A DNA stretch of 64,000 nt, from NCBI GenBank assembly GCA_022605425.2, contig JAKIMF020000007.1, forward strand, positions 1,116,001-1,180,000. The letters run 5' to 3'. Within the stretch, counting starts at the first letter, position 1, and the number at the start of each line of letters is the position of its first letter. Below the pieces are notes generated by a model. That model saw nothing but the letters and a program-made list of their open reading frames with translations. It was not told where the DNA came from and did not search any database. The stretch is from Hamiltosporidium tvaerminnensis. Its lineage: Eukaryota; Microsporidia; Dubosqiidae. Positions 36,239 through 46,111 of the stretch are shown in pieces. A program made the position numbers and the translations under genes.

Positions 36239-37870
36239 ACCCTATAATTTAAAATAAGAAAAAATATTTTTAAATTACATATGATTATATTTGTAAATAA
36301 AAATCTAAATTTTTCAATTGTAATTGATCAATACCGATGAATGAATCCATTTATTCAGTAAAAATATTATATTGCTTAAGTATGAAATTTAATTAACGTT
36401 TAAATGTTTAAATTGTAAAAACCTGTTAACCTGAAAAAAAAATATTTTTATATGAAAAGTAAATTTTTTATTAAATATCTTTCAGTAAAATTTCAGTTAA
36501 TTCTAGGCAGTTAGATTTTTAACTTTAAAATATACAGGATTTATCGGTTGATTTAAGGCCAAGAGTAAGAATATGCAAAAATGTTTTCTATCTAAATAAT
36601 ATAATTATAAGAAAGTTATAAGACTGGGTTATAGTATTTTATACCTAAAAACGTATTTTTGATCGTCTTAACGAATTAAAACGATTGTTACTACATAAGC
36701 GGATATACCTTAATTATATGTTATGAGCTATTAAATAATATAATATATTTAGCATCGAAAGCTTGAATGTGAAATACTTTCTGGACTTGATTTATTCCGT
36801 AGATGAAATCGGTATGACGTATATACCAGTTAAGATTCATACATCTCGTACCATACCCCAAAAAATAATGCCTTCCTTTTCTTTTTGAAATCCTTTTGGC
36901 ACATAACGAACAATAAGAGAACAAGATCAATATAAATCAAGCTAATCTTCTCGAGTTTCGAAGTAAAATTATTAAATTTTGCGAAAAAACTTCCGAGTCT
37001 GCGATTATAATTAAAACAAAACAAAGATCATCACAACTCAATTAAGCAATACTGAAATCATTTCTGAATAAAGATATCAACCAATAGAAATCAAGATTTT
37101 TCGATAAAAAATTAAATTTTTATTTGAATTGTAACTATCGTAGGGAAATCAAACGTTTAATAAACTCAATAAAAATTATAATGACTTTAAGATTTTATAT
37201 ATTATTTTTCATAGACAAAATAATAAGATACCTTCTGAGATAGATTGTCAGAAACCATACAACACTTGATCAGTAAATGTTCAAGATCAACTCACAATCA
37301 AATTTAAACCTAATTTTTTATAATACATTCTGGTCATAATTTTCTTCTTAGAAATATACTCAAAATATTTAAATTATAAAAAAACCATGTAAAATTCACA
37401 AACATTTTTTAAAAATCATATTGAATGCTTATAACTTATCATTTTCAAAAAAAAATTTGATATTATATTTTTAAATAAAGAGATTGATTTATAGAAAGAA
37501 AAGTATAAAAATAAAAATCATATAATTTCTGTATTAATAAACAAACAATATTAAAGGTTTTAATGATTATATCTATTTTCTAAATATATAATCACTATAA
37601 ATTGAGAAATATATATTCATAATCTTAAACTTACTTAAAAATATTTCAATTACTCTTTATTCCAATAAATGTCTTTTTTCATTTATATCGGATTAAATAC
37701 TCAGTTATATTTACTGTATTAGAAATTTCATAATATTTGAAAACGATTCTAATTTACAATAAATTAAAGTTATTTATGAATAAATGTTTATTCCTCAAAT
37801 ATTCTAAACAAAAGTTTCATTTATATTCAGCTGCTATACCAAGAAAAAACATAAATATATTTTTTACAAG
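36239..37870. other. No gene recognised
   Basis: Very AT-rich. Two overlapping 64-69-codon frames on the minus strand (36.7-37.0 kb) have no motif and are probably chance. Confidence 0.4.
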
Positions 37871-37871
37871 T

Positions 37872-38002
37872 TCCTTTAAAAAAATTTCAAACTCCTAAAA
37901 AAATTCAAACCTCCTAAAAAAATTCCAAACTCCTAAAAAAAATTATAAACTCCTAAAAAAATTATAAACTCTTTTAAAACAATTATAAACTACTAAAAAA
38001 AT
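37872..38002. repeat. About 20-bp tandem repeat
   Basis: Six to seven imperfect units of the form AACTCCTAAAAAAATT with variable A-runs. Confidence 0.85.
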
Positions 38003-38647
38003 ATATTTTGTCTTTTAGAGTTGAATCTTAAACAATTAAATTAACTGTTTAATACATAGTATTTATAACAACCATTACCAATTTATCGTAAAATAGAAAG
38101 TTAATTTCAATTTATACATTCAAATAAAATAATTCTAAAGTAAAAAAAGAAAATTTAAAATCAAATAAAATCTATTTATGTCTCCGATTATAACAAAAAA
38201 ATTACCAGAATATAAATTAGGTTTTTGATAATACTTTTAAATCAACTTTTTTTTTCATCTATACAATTCATATTTTTTTTTAAACATTTTTTATAACCAA
38301 TAAATTAAATATGTAATTAACTAAATTAAAAATCCAATTAATTAATCGTATTAAAAACAAAAAAACCAGTCAAAACTTTTTATTATAATCTACTGACTTT
38401 AGTCAAGACCTAATTCTAAAGAGACCTTAGAAAGTACCATCATTGAGTTTTATTAATAGATATGAGATACCTTAAGAACCAACACACTCTTTAAATATAA
38501 GAAAGTAAAGATAAAGATAGTTATAACAATTTAAAAACAAAAAATATTACAATCATTATTTCAAAACAGAAACCACGTTTAAAAAATCAAAAATAAATAA
38601 GAGTCGGATTTAGAAGAAGAAGAAGTAAAAGTAAAGAAGTAAAAGAA

Positions 38648-38832
38648 AATTCATAAATCTTATTATACTTTAATTTCTATAAGGTAAATAATCTTTATAA
38701 CCTTATTGATTCCTAACTTATAATTCATAAATCCTATTATACTTTAATTTCTATAATATAAATAATCTTTATAACCTTATTGCTTCCTAACTTGTAATTC
38801 AAAAACCTATTATACTTTGATTTCTATAATAA
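38648..38832. repeat. 74-bp tandem repeat, 2.5 copies
   Basis: Units start at 38648, 38722 and 38796. They share TATTATACTTTAATTTCTAT and TCTTTATAACCTTATTG. Confidence 0.9.
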
Positions 38833-38966
38833 AATATAATATAAAATAATAAAATAAAATATACTATAATATAATATAATATAATACTAATATAATACTA
38901 ATATAATACTAATATAATACTAATATAATACTAATATAATACTAATATAATATACTACTAATATAC
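38833..38966. repeat. AT microsatellite grading into 11-bp ACTAATATAAT array
   Basis: ATAAAATATAAT-type simple sequence is followed by about eight units of ACTAATATAAT. Confidence 0.9.
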
Positions 38967-39107
38967 CTCTTTATTCACTTTATACATTGTAATACATTAT
39001 TAGATAAAATATATTTTCAATTAAAAATTTCACTTCATTTAATAAAATCTTATTTGAATAACCATTGTTCTTAGTTTCTTTACAAACAGTTTTACCAATA
39101 AATAATA

Positions 39108-40802
39108 CCCCCTTCTTCCGGAAATATGGTATATATTTGCGAAAAAATAAAATAAATCAAAAAATGTACATGACAAGTTTATTATATTACCTTTATTTGA
39201 AACATTTTAATGAATATTAATGTAAATATTAAAATTTATAAGTTCACTCGAAATTTGATTTGGCATTATTATATGCTTCTTTGGAATGAACATATTTTCC
39301 TAGCCCTTGACCTTAGAGACGAGGTTTTCCTTTACTTAAATAAGGTATTTTATAGCTATTTCCCCTATCTGCTAACATAATTGACTCCATACATGCTTGC
39401 AATGTTGTAAAAACGTTATCGAGAGTATACACTTCAAATTGATGAAATGCATCTTGAACACAATTTATTAATTCGTTAATTGTGTGTGGAGAATTTTCAT
39501 GTTGCAGCGATTATATGGAGTTGAAAATACCTAAATCGAGAACATTTAAATCGTGGCTATTTGCCGGTTGCGCCTTAAATTTAATATTCCAGTCATCAGC
39601 AGAACCAATAACGACAACATCTGCATCATTATCAGAAAAATGGGGTTTTGCATTGTCTTGTTGTACGTAAATTGTTTTCTTTTTGTATGCTAGCGGAAAT
39701 TTAGATTTAATTGCAGGAATTAAATTATCAATGATCATGTTTTGCAATGTAATGCTGTAATAGATTCTACATTTTTTGTTATTATTATCCCCTTAGCCCT
39801 GTTTTAGAATTTCTTTGAGCTAATTATTGATAAACAAATGGCCATATTCCAATTTTCACATCAAAATAATGCTTTCGATGTGCATCATAGGGTGGTCGAG
39901 CTACAGCAGCCATGAAAATTATTTTCATAATAAATCGTTTACTTTTGCAGTTTATCTCCGATTCTTCTTCGTTTAATATTAAGGAATAAGAGCGCAGTAC
40001 TTAGATACATAAAACCACTTTTCATCAATGTAAAGTAGTCGCACAAATCATTAAAAATAAAATCTCCATTATTAGCAAGATTTACTTTAGACAAGCAAAA
40101 TTAAAATCTGTCAATTTTATTTTTATTTGTTAAAGTTGGTTTAGCTGTAGAAGATATTCTCTTGATATACTTTCCCGACTTGAATATATCAAACAAAGTT
40201 ACTTTTGGAATACCAATTGCAAAGGAAAGACTGAGAAGCGTTCCTGGATGATTTAAATAGTGTATTCTTTATTTGCGCTAAATTGTTCGAATAGTCTTTA
40301 GGTTTTCTTCCGCATATTTTTCTTTTTTGAAGAAACATCGGCACATATCTTACCCTTTCTGTATTGAGTTTATGCTGCCTCTAAATTATGCTAATGGTGA
40401 GCCGTGAAAACTTAAAATCCAGAAGAAACTTCGTTGATGGCACCATGTTTTAACTTATTCTCTTTCATCTGCTGTAATAATTTTTCTACAATACCTTGAC
40501 GTTGTTATTTACTTAACTGTTTATATTTTGAATCTCTTCTTTCTAACTTGAACAAATTTCCTTCCACATTTTCGATATTCGTCCTGCAGCGGTACAAATT
40601 TTATTTACCTTAAGAAAACCTGATGCATGAGCTGTAACTTTTTAACTAGGAATGATATTACTTAAGTCAAATATTTTAGGTTATATTGTCATGAATATTT
40701 ACTATGACAATGTCATGACAGTTGACTATTTATTTTTTTATATTCAACATAATCTACGGTTTTTTTTTTTGAAATCTACACCATATTACCGAACGGAGGG
40801 TG
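39108..40802 (-). mobile_element. DD39D plant-type mariner-like element, inactive
   Basis: Terminal inverted repeats of about 32 bp. The left end (39108 on) reads CCCCCTTCTTCCGGAAATAT and continues GGTATATATTT. The reverse complement of the right end (to 40802) reads CACCCTCCGTTCGGTAATAT and continues GGTGTAGATTT. A TA flanks both ends. Inside, the minus strand carries transposase fragments. MKIIFMAAVARPPYDAHRKH and YFDVKIGIWPF lie at about 39,840-39,935; VQQDNAKPHF at about 39,630-39,660; NVLDLGIFNSI at about 39,511-39,545. Spacing between the Asp of QDN and the Asp of LDLG is 39 residues, the DD39D signature. Multiple stops and shifts disable it. Confidence 0.9.
39511..39747 (-). pseudogene. 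DD39D transposase fragment (catalytic part)
   Basis: The longest surviving open piece of the mariner-like transposase, 78 codons. It holds the second catalytic Asp in QQDNAKPH, then a Trp and QPANSHDLNVLDLG with the third Asp. After it, stops interrupt a region that still reads as the usual C-terminal helix (NELINCVQDAFHQFEVYTLD around 39,420-39,480, then TLQACMESIML and YKIPYLSKGK). Confidence 0.88.
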
Positions 40803-40810
40803 TATAATTT

Positions 40811-41160
40811 ATAAGAAAATAAGAAAGAATATAATAAATAAGAAAAGATATATAAATAAAAGAAAATACGAAAACAAGAGAATGTAATAAATATTAAGAT
40901 ATAATAAATAAGGATATAATAAATAAGAAATAATAAGAAATAAGAATATAATAAGATATAAGAAAAGATATATAAATAAGAAATAAGAATATAAGAATAT
41001 AAGAAAAGATAAGAAATAAGAATATATTTGAATCTACAAAGAATTTATTTACAAAGAAATACCAACAAAACATATTAGTATAAAGATATAGGGTTAGTAT
41101 AAAGCTATAGGGTTATTATATAGGATAGTATATAGTTTAGTATTAGCATATCTTAATATA
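40811..41160. repeat. Purine-rich simple-sequence array (AATAAGAATAT-like)
   Basis: The plus strand is almost free of C for ~220 bp, with irregular repeats of ATAAGAA/ATATAATAAATAAG. It then passes into TATAGGGTTAGTATA units that resemble the repeats inside the cullin gene. Confidence 0.85.
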
Positions 41161-41280
41161 TCATATGAATAATTCTAATATCACTACCCCAACCCTACTA
41201 CTATTTCTATACTACATATACACTCTCCCCCTCCTATACTACTACTACTTCACCCTACCTACATACTCCTCACCCCCCTA

Positions 41281-44200
41281 CTACACTACATATATACACT
41301 CCTCTCCATACTTCTCTATAATACCCTTCTCTACTAATACCCCTATAATTTCTTCTACCTTACTAACACTACACCCTACTTTACTTATTACTTTATCCTT
41401 TAAACAATTAACACTTAACCTCTTCTCTCTCTTCATAACACTAACAACAAAACACTGAACATAGACATTATTTATATTGTTAGTAGTATTAACATTAGTA
41501 GTATTAGTATTTATAGTATTAGTATCTATATATTTATTTATATAAGGGTTACTACCATAAGGGTTACTACCATAACCATTATCATATCCATACCCACTAC
41601 TATCATACCCACTACTATCATACCCATTACTACCATATCCCTTGTTACTGATAATATTTAATTTTTTAAATTTTATTTTTTCTTTTTCTGATTTAAAATT
41701 ATTATTTAAGTAAATAACACCTTCTATTATAACTATAAGGTTATAACAACAAAGATTATCAAGAACAGAGTATCTAAGCAAAAAGAGGATATTATTGTTA
41801 GTAGTGTTAGTGTTGTTAGTAGTGTTGTTGTTAGTAGTGTTAGTGTTGTTAGTGTTAGTAGTGTTAGTAGTGTTAGTAGTATGTAAGTTGTTAGTATCTT
41901 TATTATCCTTAGTATCTCTATTATCCTTAGTATCCTTATTATCCTTAGTATCCTTATTATCTTTAATATTATTACTATCTAATATATCTTTAATATTATT
42001 ACTATTATCTAATACACTTACATCACTTACATCACTTCCACCCTTTATTATATACTCTTCTACTTTTATACTTCCTTTCTCTATTAAAATCTCTATAAGT
42101 AAATACTCATATACACTCATTCTAACTTTATACTCTTTATTACTATAAACTATACATTCTATATATCCTTTATCACTTATAAATAATAATTTACGATTTT
42201 TATATTTTTTTTTATATTTTTTTTTTATATTTTCTAACCATTTCTTCATATTACCTTTTAACATATCTGTATATGAAGGTAATAGGGTGTTATAATTAAA
42301 AGGCCATATACAATTAGTAAGAATAGAGAGAAAGAATGTAGGGTTATTAGTAATATTAGGGTTAGTATGTTGGTTGGGGTTAGGGTTAGGGTTAGTATTG
42401 TTTATGCATGTATTAGGGTTAGGGTTAGGGTTAGGGTTAGGGTTAGGGTTAGTATTGTTAGGGTTAGGGTTAGGGTTAGTATTGTTTATGCATGTATTAG
42501 GGTTAGTATTGTTTATGCATGTATTAGGGTTAGGGTTGGGGTTAGGGTTAGTATTGTTTATGCATGTATTAGGGTTAGGGTTAGGGTTAGGGTTAGTATT
42601 GTTTATATTAGGGTTAGGGTTAGTATTGTTTATATTAGGGTTAGGGTTAGTATTGTTTATATTAGGGTTGTAATTACTCCTTATAGGATTATCACTAATA
42701 CTATCAATAGTACTTATACTTATAAGGTTATGGTTAGTTTTTGGTAAAGGGTTACTACTTATAGGATTATCAGGGTTAGGGTTAGGGTTAGTATTAGGGT
42801 TAGGGTTATAATTACTCCTTATAGGATTATCACTTATACTATCAATAGTACCAATACCTATAAGGTTATGGTTAGTTTTTGGTAACACCATATCCCCAAC
42901 CTTACCATCCAACACACTACCCTCCTTACCACTACCACTACCCTCCTTACCCTCCTTACCCTCCTTACCCTCCTTACCACCCTCCTCACCCTCCTCACCC
43001 TCCAACCCACCCTCACCCCCCAACCCCACACCCATATCCCTCCACACCTCCTTGTTAAACTCTATAGACATTCGTATATCCTTATACATTCTAACACCCT
43101 TTCTATAAACCTCATCACCAATAACATCTCTTACCTTTAATAAAACACTTTCTTCTTTAAAATAATTACAATTATAATTTAACAACCTTTTACTATAAAA
43201 ATATAAATAAGAAATAGAAAATTCTTCTTTTTTATAAATTAAAGGTAATATTGTTAATATATTTGATATATCCTTAGAAAAAGTAGTAGAGTATTTTAAG
43301 ACATAATGAGTATAAAGAGAAATACGGGAAGTGAGGGTATTAGTGGTAGTGTTAGTGTGGTGGTTGTAGGGATGATTAGTAGTATTAGTATTAGTATTAG
43401 TATTAGTATAAGTATTAGTAGTATTAGTATAAGTATTATGTATGTTGTTATTAGTAGTATTAGTATTATCTAACCTATCCTCTAACCTATCCTCTAACTT
43501 ATACTCTAATCTATTACTACCCCCCACATAATCCCTATTTATATATTCACTGTATGCTTTATTAAATATTTCTTTAAATTCACTATCATCTTTCATTCCA
43601 TACATAATAACACTTATATTACTATCATAAGTATTATAAAGATTATTAAAAAATAAAAGGTTATTTTTTATTTTAAATATATTTTTTATATTTAATTTTA
43701 AAATATTATTTATATAAATAGAGTATGTTGTTAATAGAAGAGATAAAGAGTAAGGGGATATATAAGATAATATATTATAAACAGTAAGGAGTATATTGTT
43801 ATTAGGGGTGGGGGTATTGTTATTATTATTAGTAATAGTATAAGGGTTATTATAAGGGTTGTTAGTAGGATTGTTGTTAGTATTAGTATAAGGGTTATTA
43901 GTATTAGTATAAGGGTTGTTATTAGGGTTGTTGTTAACCCTACTATTATTACTATCCTTACTACTATTATTACTATTATTACTCTTATTACTATCCTTAC
44001 TACTATTATTACTATTATTACTATTATTACTATTATTACTATCCTTATTACTCTTATTACTATTATTATTACTATTACTACTATTACTATCCTTATAACT
44101 ATTATTACTATCACCCTCCAAATCACCCTCCAAATCACCCTCTAAATCACACCAACTCCCACCACCTAATACACCCTCTAATACTTTGTATATCTCTTCT

Positions 44201-44625
44201 TTAATATAACACTCTTCTTTAATAATTAATACTTTTTCTAATGAAATATCTAATTCATTATAAGATTCTTCTAAGAATAAAAGGTGTCTACGACTTCTTT
44301 CATATTTAAAGGTATTATATACATAAGTAAGGTAATTAAGGAATGTGGTGTGGGGGGTATTGTTAAGGGGGTGTTTAGTAGATGTGTTATTAAGGGGGTG
44401 TAAGGTATTAGATAGATTGTTAACAGGGTGTAAGGTATTATTAGCAGTGTTGTTAACAGGGTGTAAGGTATTAGATAGATTGTTAACACCCTGTTGTTTA
44501 TTAGTACTTATGTTATCACCCTGTTGTTTAGTAGTACTAATGTTATCACCCTGTTGTTTAGTAGTACTATCATTATCACCCTCTAATTTAGTATCCTCCT
44601 TACTAACCCTCCTTACTACTAACAC
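41281..44625 (-). CDS. Cullin, C-terminal three quarters, with huge low-complexity insertions
   Basis: Scaffold of a cullin-RING ubiquitin ligase. Conserved islands are separated by Asn/Thr/Ser/Pro repeats. A helical cullin repeat is at about 80-150. At about 345-365 is DDSEFKEIFNKAYSEYINRD, end of the third cullin repeat. At about 440-540 the cullin homology start has the pattern YTHYVLKYS, YFYSKRLLNY and YKDIRMSIEF. At about 780-870 is WPFNYNTLLPSYTDMLKGN then KNRKLLFISDKGYIECIV, matching the cullin WP and HRKL-W blocks. At about 985-1000 is YLNNNFKSEKEKIKFKKL. The C-terminal winged helix is at 1056-1114, with the neddylation-site context VVSVMKREKRL; the Lys is about 1065 (codon 41431-41433). 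The annotated start is a GTG just inside the frame, which opens after a stop at 44638-44640. The real start is in the upstream piece; the join is frame-broken. Confidence 0.93.
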   Translation of the reverse strand: MLVVRRVSKEDTKLEGDNDSTTKQQGDNISTTKQQGDNISTNKQQGVNNLSNTLHPVNNTANNTLHPVNNLSNTLHPLNNTSTKHPLNNTPHTTFLNYLTYVYNTFKYERSRRHLLFLEESYNELDISLEKVLIIKEECYIKEEIYKVLEGVLGGGSWCDLEGDLEGDLEGDSNNSYKDSNSSNSNNNSNKSNKDSNNSNNSNNSNNSSKDSNKSNNSNNSSKDSNNSRVNNNPNNNPYTNTNNPYTNTNNNPTNNPYNNPYTITNNNNNTPTPNNNILLTVYNILSYISPYSLSLLLTTYSIYINNILKLNIKNIFKIKNNLLFFNNLYNTYDSNISVIMYGMKDDSEFKEIFNKAYSEYINRDYVGGSNRLEYKLEDRLEDRLDNTNTTNNNIHNTYTNTTNTYTNTNTNTNTTNHPYNHHTNTTTNTLTSRISLYTHYVLKYSTTFSKDISNILTILPLIYKKEEFSISYLYFYSKRLLNYNCNYFKEESVLLKVRDVIGDEVYRKGVRMYKDIRMSIEFNKEVWRDMGVGLGGEGGLEGEEGEEGGKEGKEGKEGKEGSGSGKEGSVLDGKVGDMVLPKTNHNLIGIGTIDSISDNPIRSNYNPNPNTNPNPNPDNPISSNPLPKTNHNLISISTIDSISDNPIRSNYNPNINNTNPNPNINNTNPNPNINNTNPNPNPNPNTCINNTNPNPNPNPNTCINNTNPNTCINNTNPNPNPNNTNPNPNPNPNPNPNTCINNTNPNPNPNQHTNPNITNNPTFFLSILTNCIWPFNYNTLLPSYTDMLKGNMKKWLENIKKKYKKKYKNRKLLFISDKGYIECIVYSNKEYKVRMSVYEYLLIEILIEKGSIKVEEYIIKGGSDVSDVSVLDNSNNIKDILDSNNIKDNKDTKDNKDTKDNRDTKDNKDTNNLHTTNTTNTTNTNNTNTTNNNTTNNTNTTNNNILFLLRYSVLDNLCCYNLIVIIEGVIYLNNNFKSEKEKIKFKKLNIISNKGYGSNGYDSSGYDSSGYGYDNGYGSNPYGSNPYINKYIDTNTINTNTTNVNTTNNINNVYVQCFVVSVMKREKRLSVNCLKDKVISKVGCSVSKVEEIIGVLVEKGIIEKYGEECIYVV
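41790..44615. repeat. Mosaic of simple repeats within the cullin gene
   Basis: Blocks of GTTAGTAGT/TTAGTATTAG (coding Asn/Thr) and of ACTATTATT (coding Asn/Ser; 43,930-44,110) are joined by CCTTACC arrays (coding Gly/Glu/Lys, 42,900-43,020), TATCCTTAGTATCC arrays (coding Asp-Thr-Lys, 41,890-41,960) and CCCTGTTGTTTAGTAGTACT units (44,490-44,590). The units lie in frame and carry almost no stop codons on the minus strand. Confidence 0.9.
42350..42810. repeat. Telomere-like TTAGGG repeats inside the cullin coding sequence
   Basis: On the plus strand there are runs of up to about eight GGGTTA units, interspersed with GTATTGTTTATGCATGTATTA spacers; they end and resume around 42,770-42,810. On the coding (minus) strand they read as (Asn-Pro)n and NTCINNTNPNP. 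Shorter stretches of the same unit occur in the N-terminal piece (45,200-45,350). Confidence 0.93.
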
Positions 44626-44663
44626 CCTGTTGTTTATCTATACTGTTACTAACACCCCTATAA

Positions 44664-45803
44664 TTATCTACTACTGTTACTAACACCCTCTAATCCCTCA
44701 CTCATACTACCACCCCTACTAACACCCTCATATCCCTCCCCCTTACTAACACCCTCCCCCTTACTAACACCCTCCCCCTTACTACCACCCTTACTATCAC
44801 CTACACTACTATACTTACATGTTATATGCTTTATAACCCTTTCTTCATATACCTCTTTATAATATAACAATGGATTATTAATATCAAAAATAACACTTTT
44901 AAAACATAAAAGTATATTTCTTATATAAGTAGGTGTATCAATACAACTAATAAGTAAATTAACAATAAAATTAATATCTATATGTTGTATAACACATCTT
45001 TCCCATAGAAGAAATGCAAAGTCTTCTATTTTACGTGCTGTTTTACTTGATACTAGTGTTTCGTTTAAAAAGTTACACATCTGTGATATTGAGAGTGTGT
45101 TTCTTTTAAAGAGTGAGAATTGATGTGAAAATGATTGTAGGATGTTATGAGCATGGAAGTGTGGGATATAGGGGGTATTGATAGTAGTGGTATATGTAGG
45201 GTTAGGGATATATGTAGGGTTAGTAGTATATGGAGGGTTAGTAGTATAAGGGTTAGTAGTATTAGGGTTAGTGGTATATGGAGGGGTGTTAGTACTAAGA
45301 TTGTTTATGCGTGTGTTTAGGGTTAGGTTAGGGTTAGGGTTATTAGTAGTGTTAGTATAAGGGTTATTGATAGTAGTAGTGTTAGTAGGGTTAGTGTTAG
45401 TAGGAGTGTTAGTACAAGGGATATCATTGTTATTACTAGTGTTAGTACAAGGGTTAGTATAAGTACTACTACCAATCCCATTATTAATCCCATTATTAAT
45501 CCCATTAGCAATCCCACTATTAATCCTATCCACCCCTTTATCTACCCTCTCATGTCTATTACCTATTGCTTGCATTATAATGGTTCTGTGGTTACGTGCT
45601 TGTGAATATAGAAAATCACCAATACGCCAATATAACTTCTCATCATACTTATTATTAACACACGTACATATATCATACACACAGTTGTATACAAGTACAG
45701 AGTTACAAAGAGAATGTGTGGTTAGTTTTGTAAATTCTCGTTCTATTGTTTTCCAAAGGTTATCAAATTCTGTGGGTGATATTTGTTTACGACCTATGTT
45801 CAT
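44664..45803 (-). CDS. Cullin, N-terminal part
   Basis: Residues about 10-75 match the cullin N-terminus (FDNLWKTIEREFTKL, then CVYDICTCVNNKYDEKLYWR, where cullins have IYxxCYxxVxxKxGExLYxxL). In CUL1-type proteins this region binds the substrate adaptor. Residues about 95-215 are an Asn/Thr/Pro insertion. About 220-340 resume the first cullin repeat, ending with IRNILLCFKSVIF and YYKEVYEERVIKHITCKYSS, the usual fExxFLxxTxxYY block. The last ~40 residues are repeats of GVSKGEG. The frame stops at 44664, while the rest of the protein is in another frame beginning by 44637. The start ATG at 45803 directly precedes the conserved region. Which cullin paralogue it is cannot be decided by eye. Confidence 0.9.
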   Translation of the reverse strand: MNIGRKQISPTEFDNLWKTIEREFTKLTTHSLCNSVLVYNCVYDICTCVNNKYDEKLYWRIGDFLYSQARNHRTIIMQAIGNRHERVDKGVDRINSGIANGINNGINNGIGSSTYTNPCTNTSNNNDIPCTNTPTNTNPTNTTTINNPYTNTTNNPNPNLTLNTRINNLSTNTPPYTTNPNTTNPYTTNPPYTTNPTYIPNPTYTTTINTPYIPHFHAHNILQSFSHQFSLFKRNTLSISQMCNFLNETLVSSKTARKIEDFAFLLWERCVIQHIDINFIVNLLISCIDTPTYIRNILLCFKSVIFDINNPLLYYKEVYEERVIKHITCKYSSVGDSKGGSKGEGVSKGEGVSKGEGYEGVSRGGSMSEGLEGVSNSSR

Positions 45804-46111
45804 TATATAAGGGGGTGTGGTGGGGTAGTAAATAAGATGTGGGTATTTAGTATGTTAAAGGGTATAGTAGTATGTTAGAGGGTGTTAGGGTATAGTAGTA
45901 TGTTAGAGGGTGTTAGTGATAAAGGATTAGAAAGTGTTAATGCTTAGGGTATGTTAGAGGGTGTAATTACAATACAAATTAAAAGGGTTTAATTAATAAA
46001 ACATTAGAAGTAGTAAATAAAGGGGTGTTAATGTATAGTACTAATAATTAAAAGGGTTTAATTAACAAAACATTAGAAGTAGTAAATAAAGGGGTGTTAA
46101 TGTATAGTACT
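45804..46111. repeat. GTGTTAGAGGG repeats and 69-bp minisatellite (left flank of the retrotransposon)
   Basis: 45,840-45,970 has irregular TATGTTAGAGGGTGTTAG units. From about 45,975 there are two 69-bp units containing AAAAGGGTTTAATTAA and TAGTAAATAAAGGGGTGTTA; AAAAGGG starts at 45981 and 46050. This is the presumed 5' region of the cullin gene. Confidence 0.9.
46102..46111. repeat. Target-site duplication, left
   Basis: GTATAGTACT here and GTATATTACT at 49921-49930 flank the intact retrotransposon (9 of 10 identical). The same sequence belongs to the 69-bp repeat unit into which the element went. Confidence 0.7.

Noticed and set aside
42367-42747. Plus-strand frames of VRVRVR and LGLGLG repeats opposite the cullin
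   Set aside because: They are the antisense reading of the telomere-like repeats; the minus strand carries the conserved cullin blocks.
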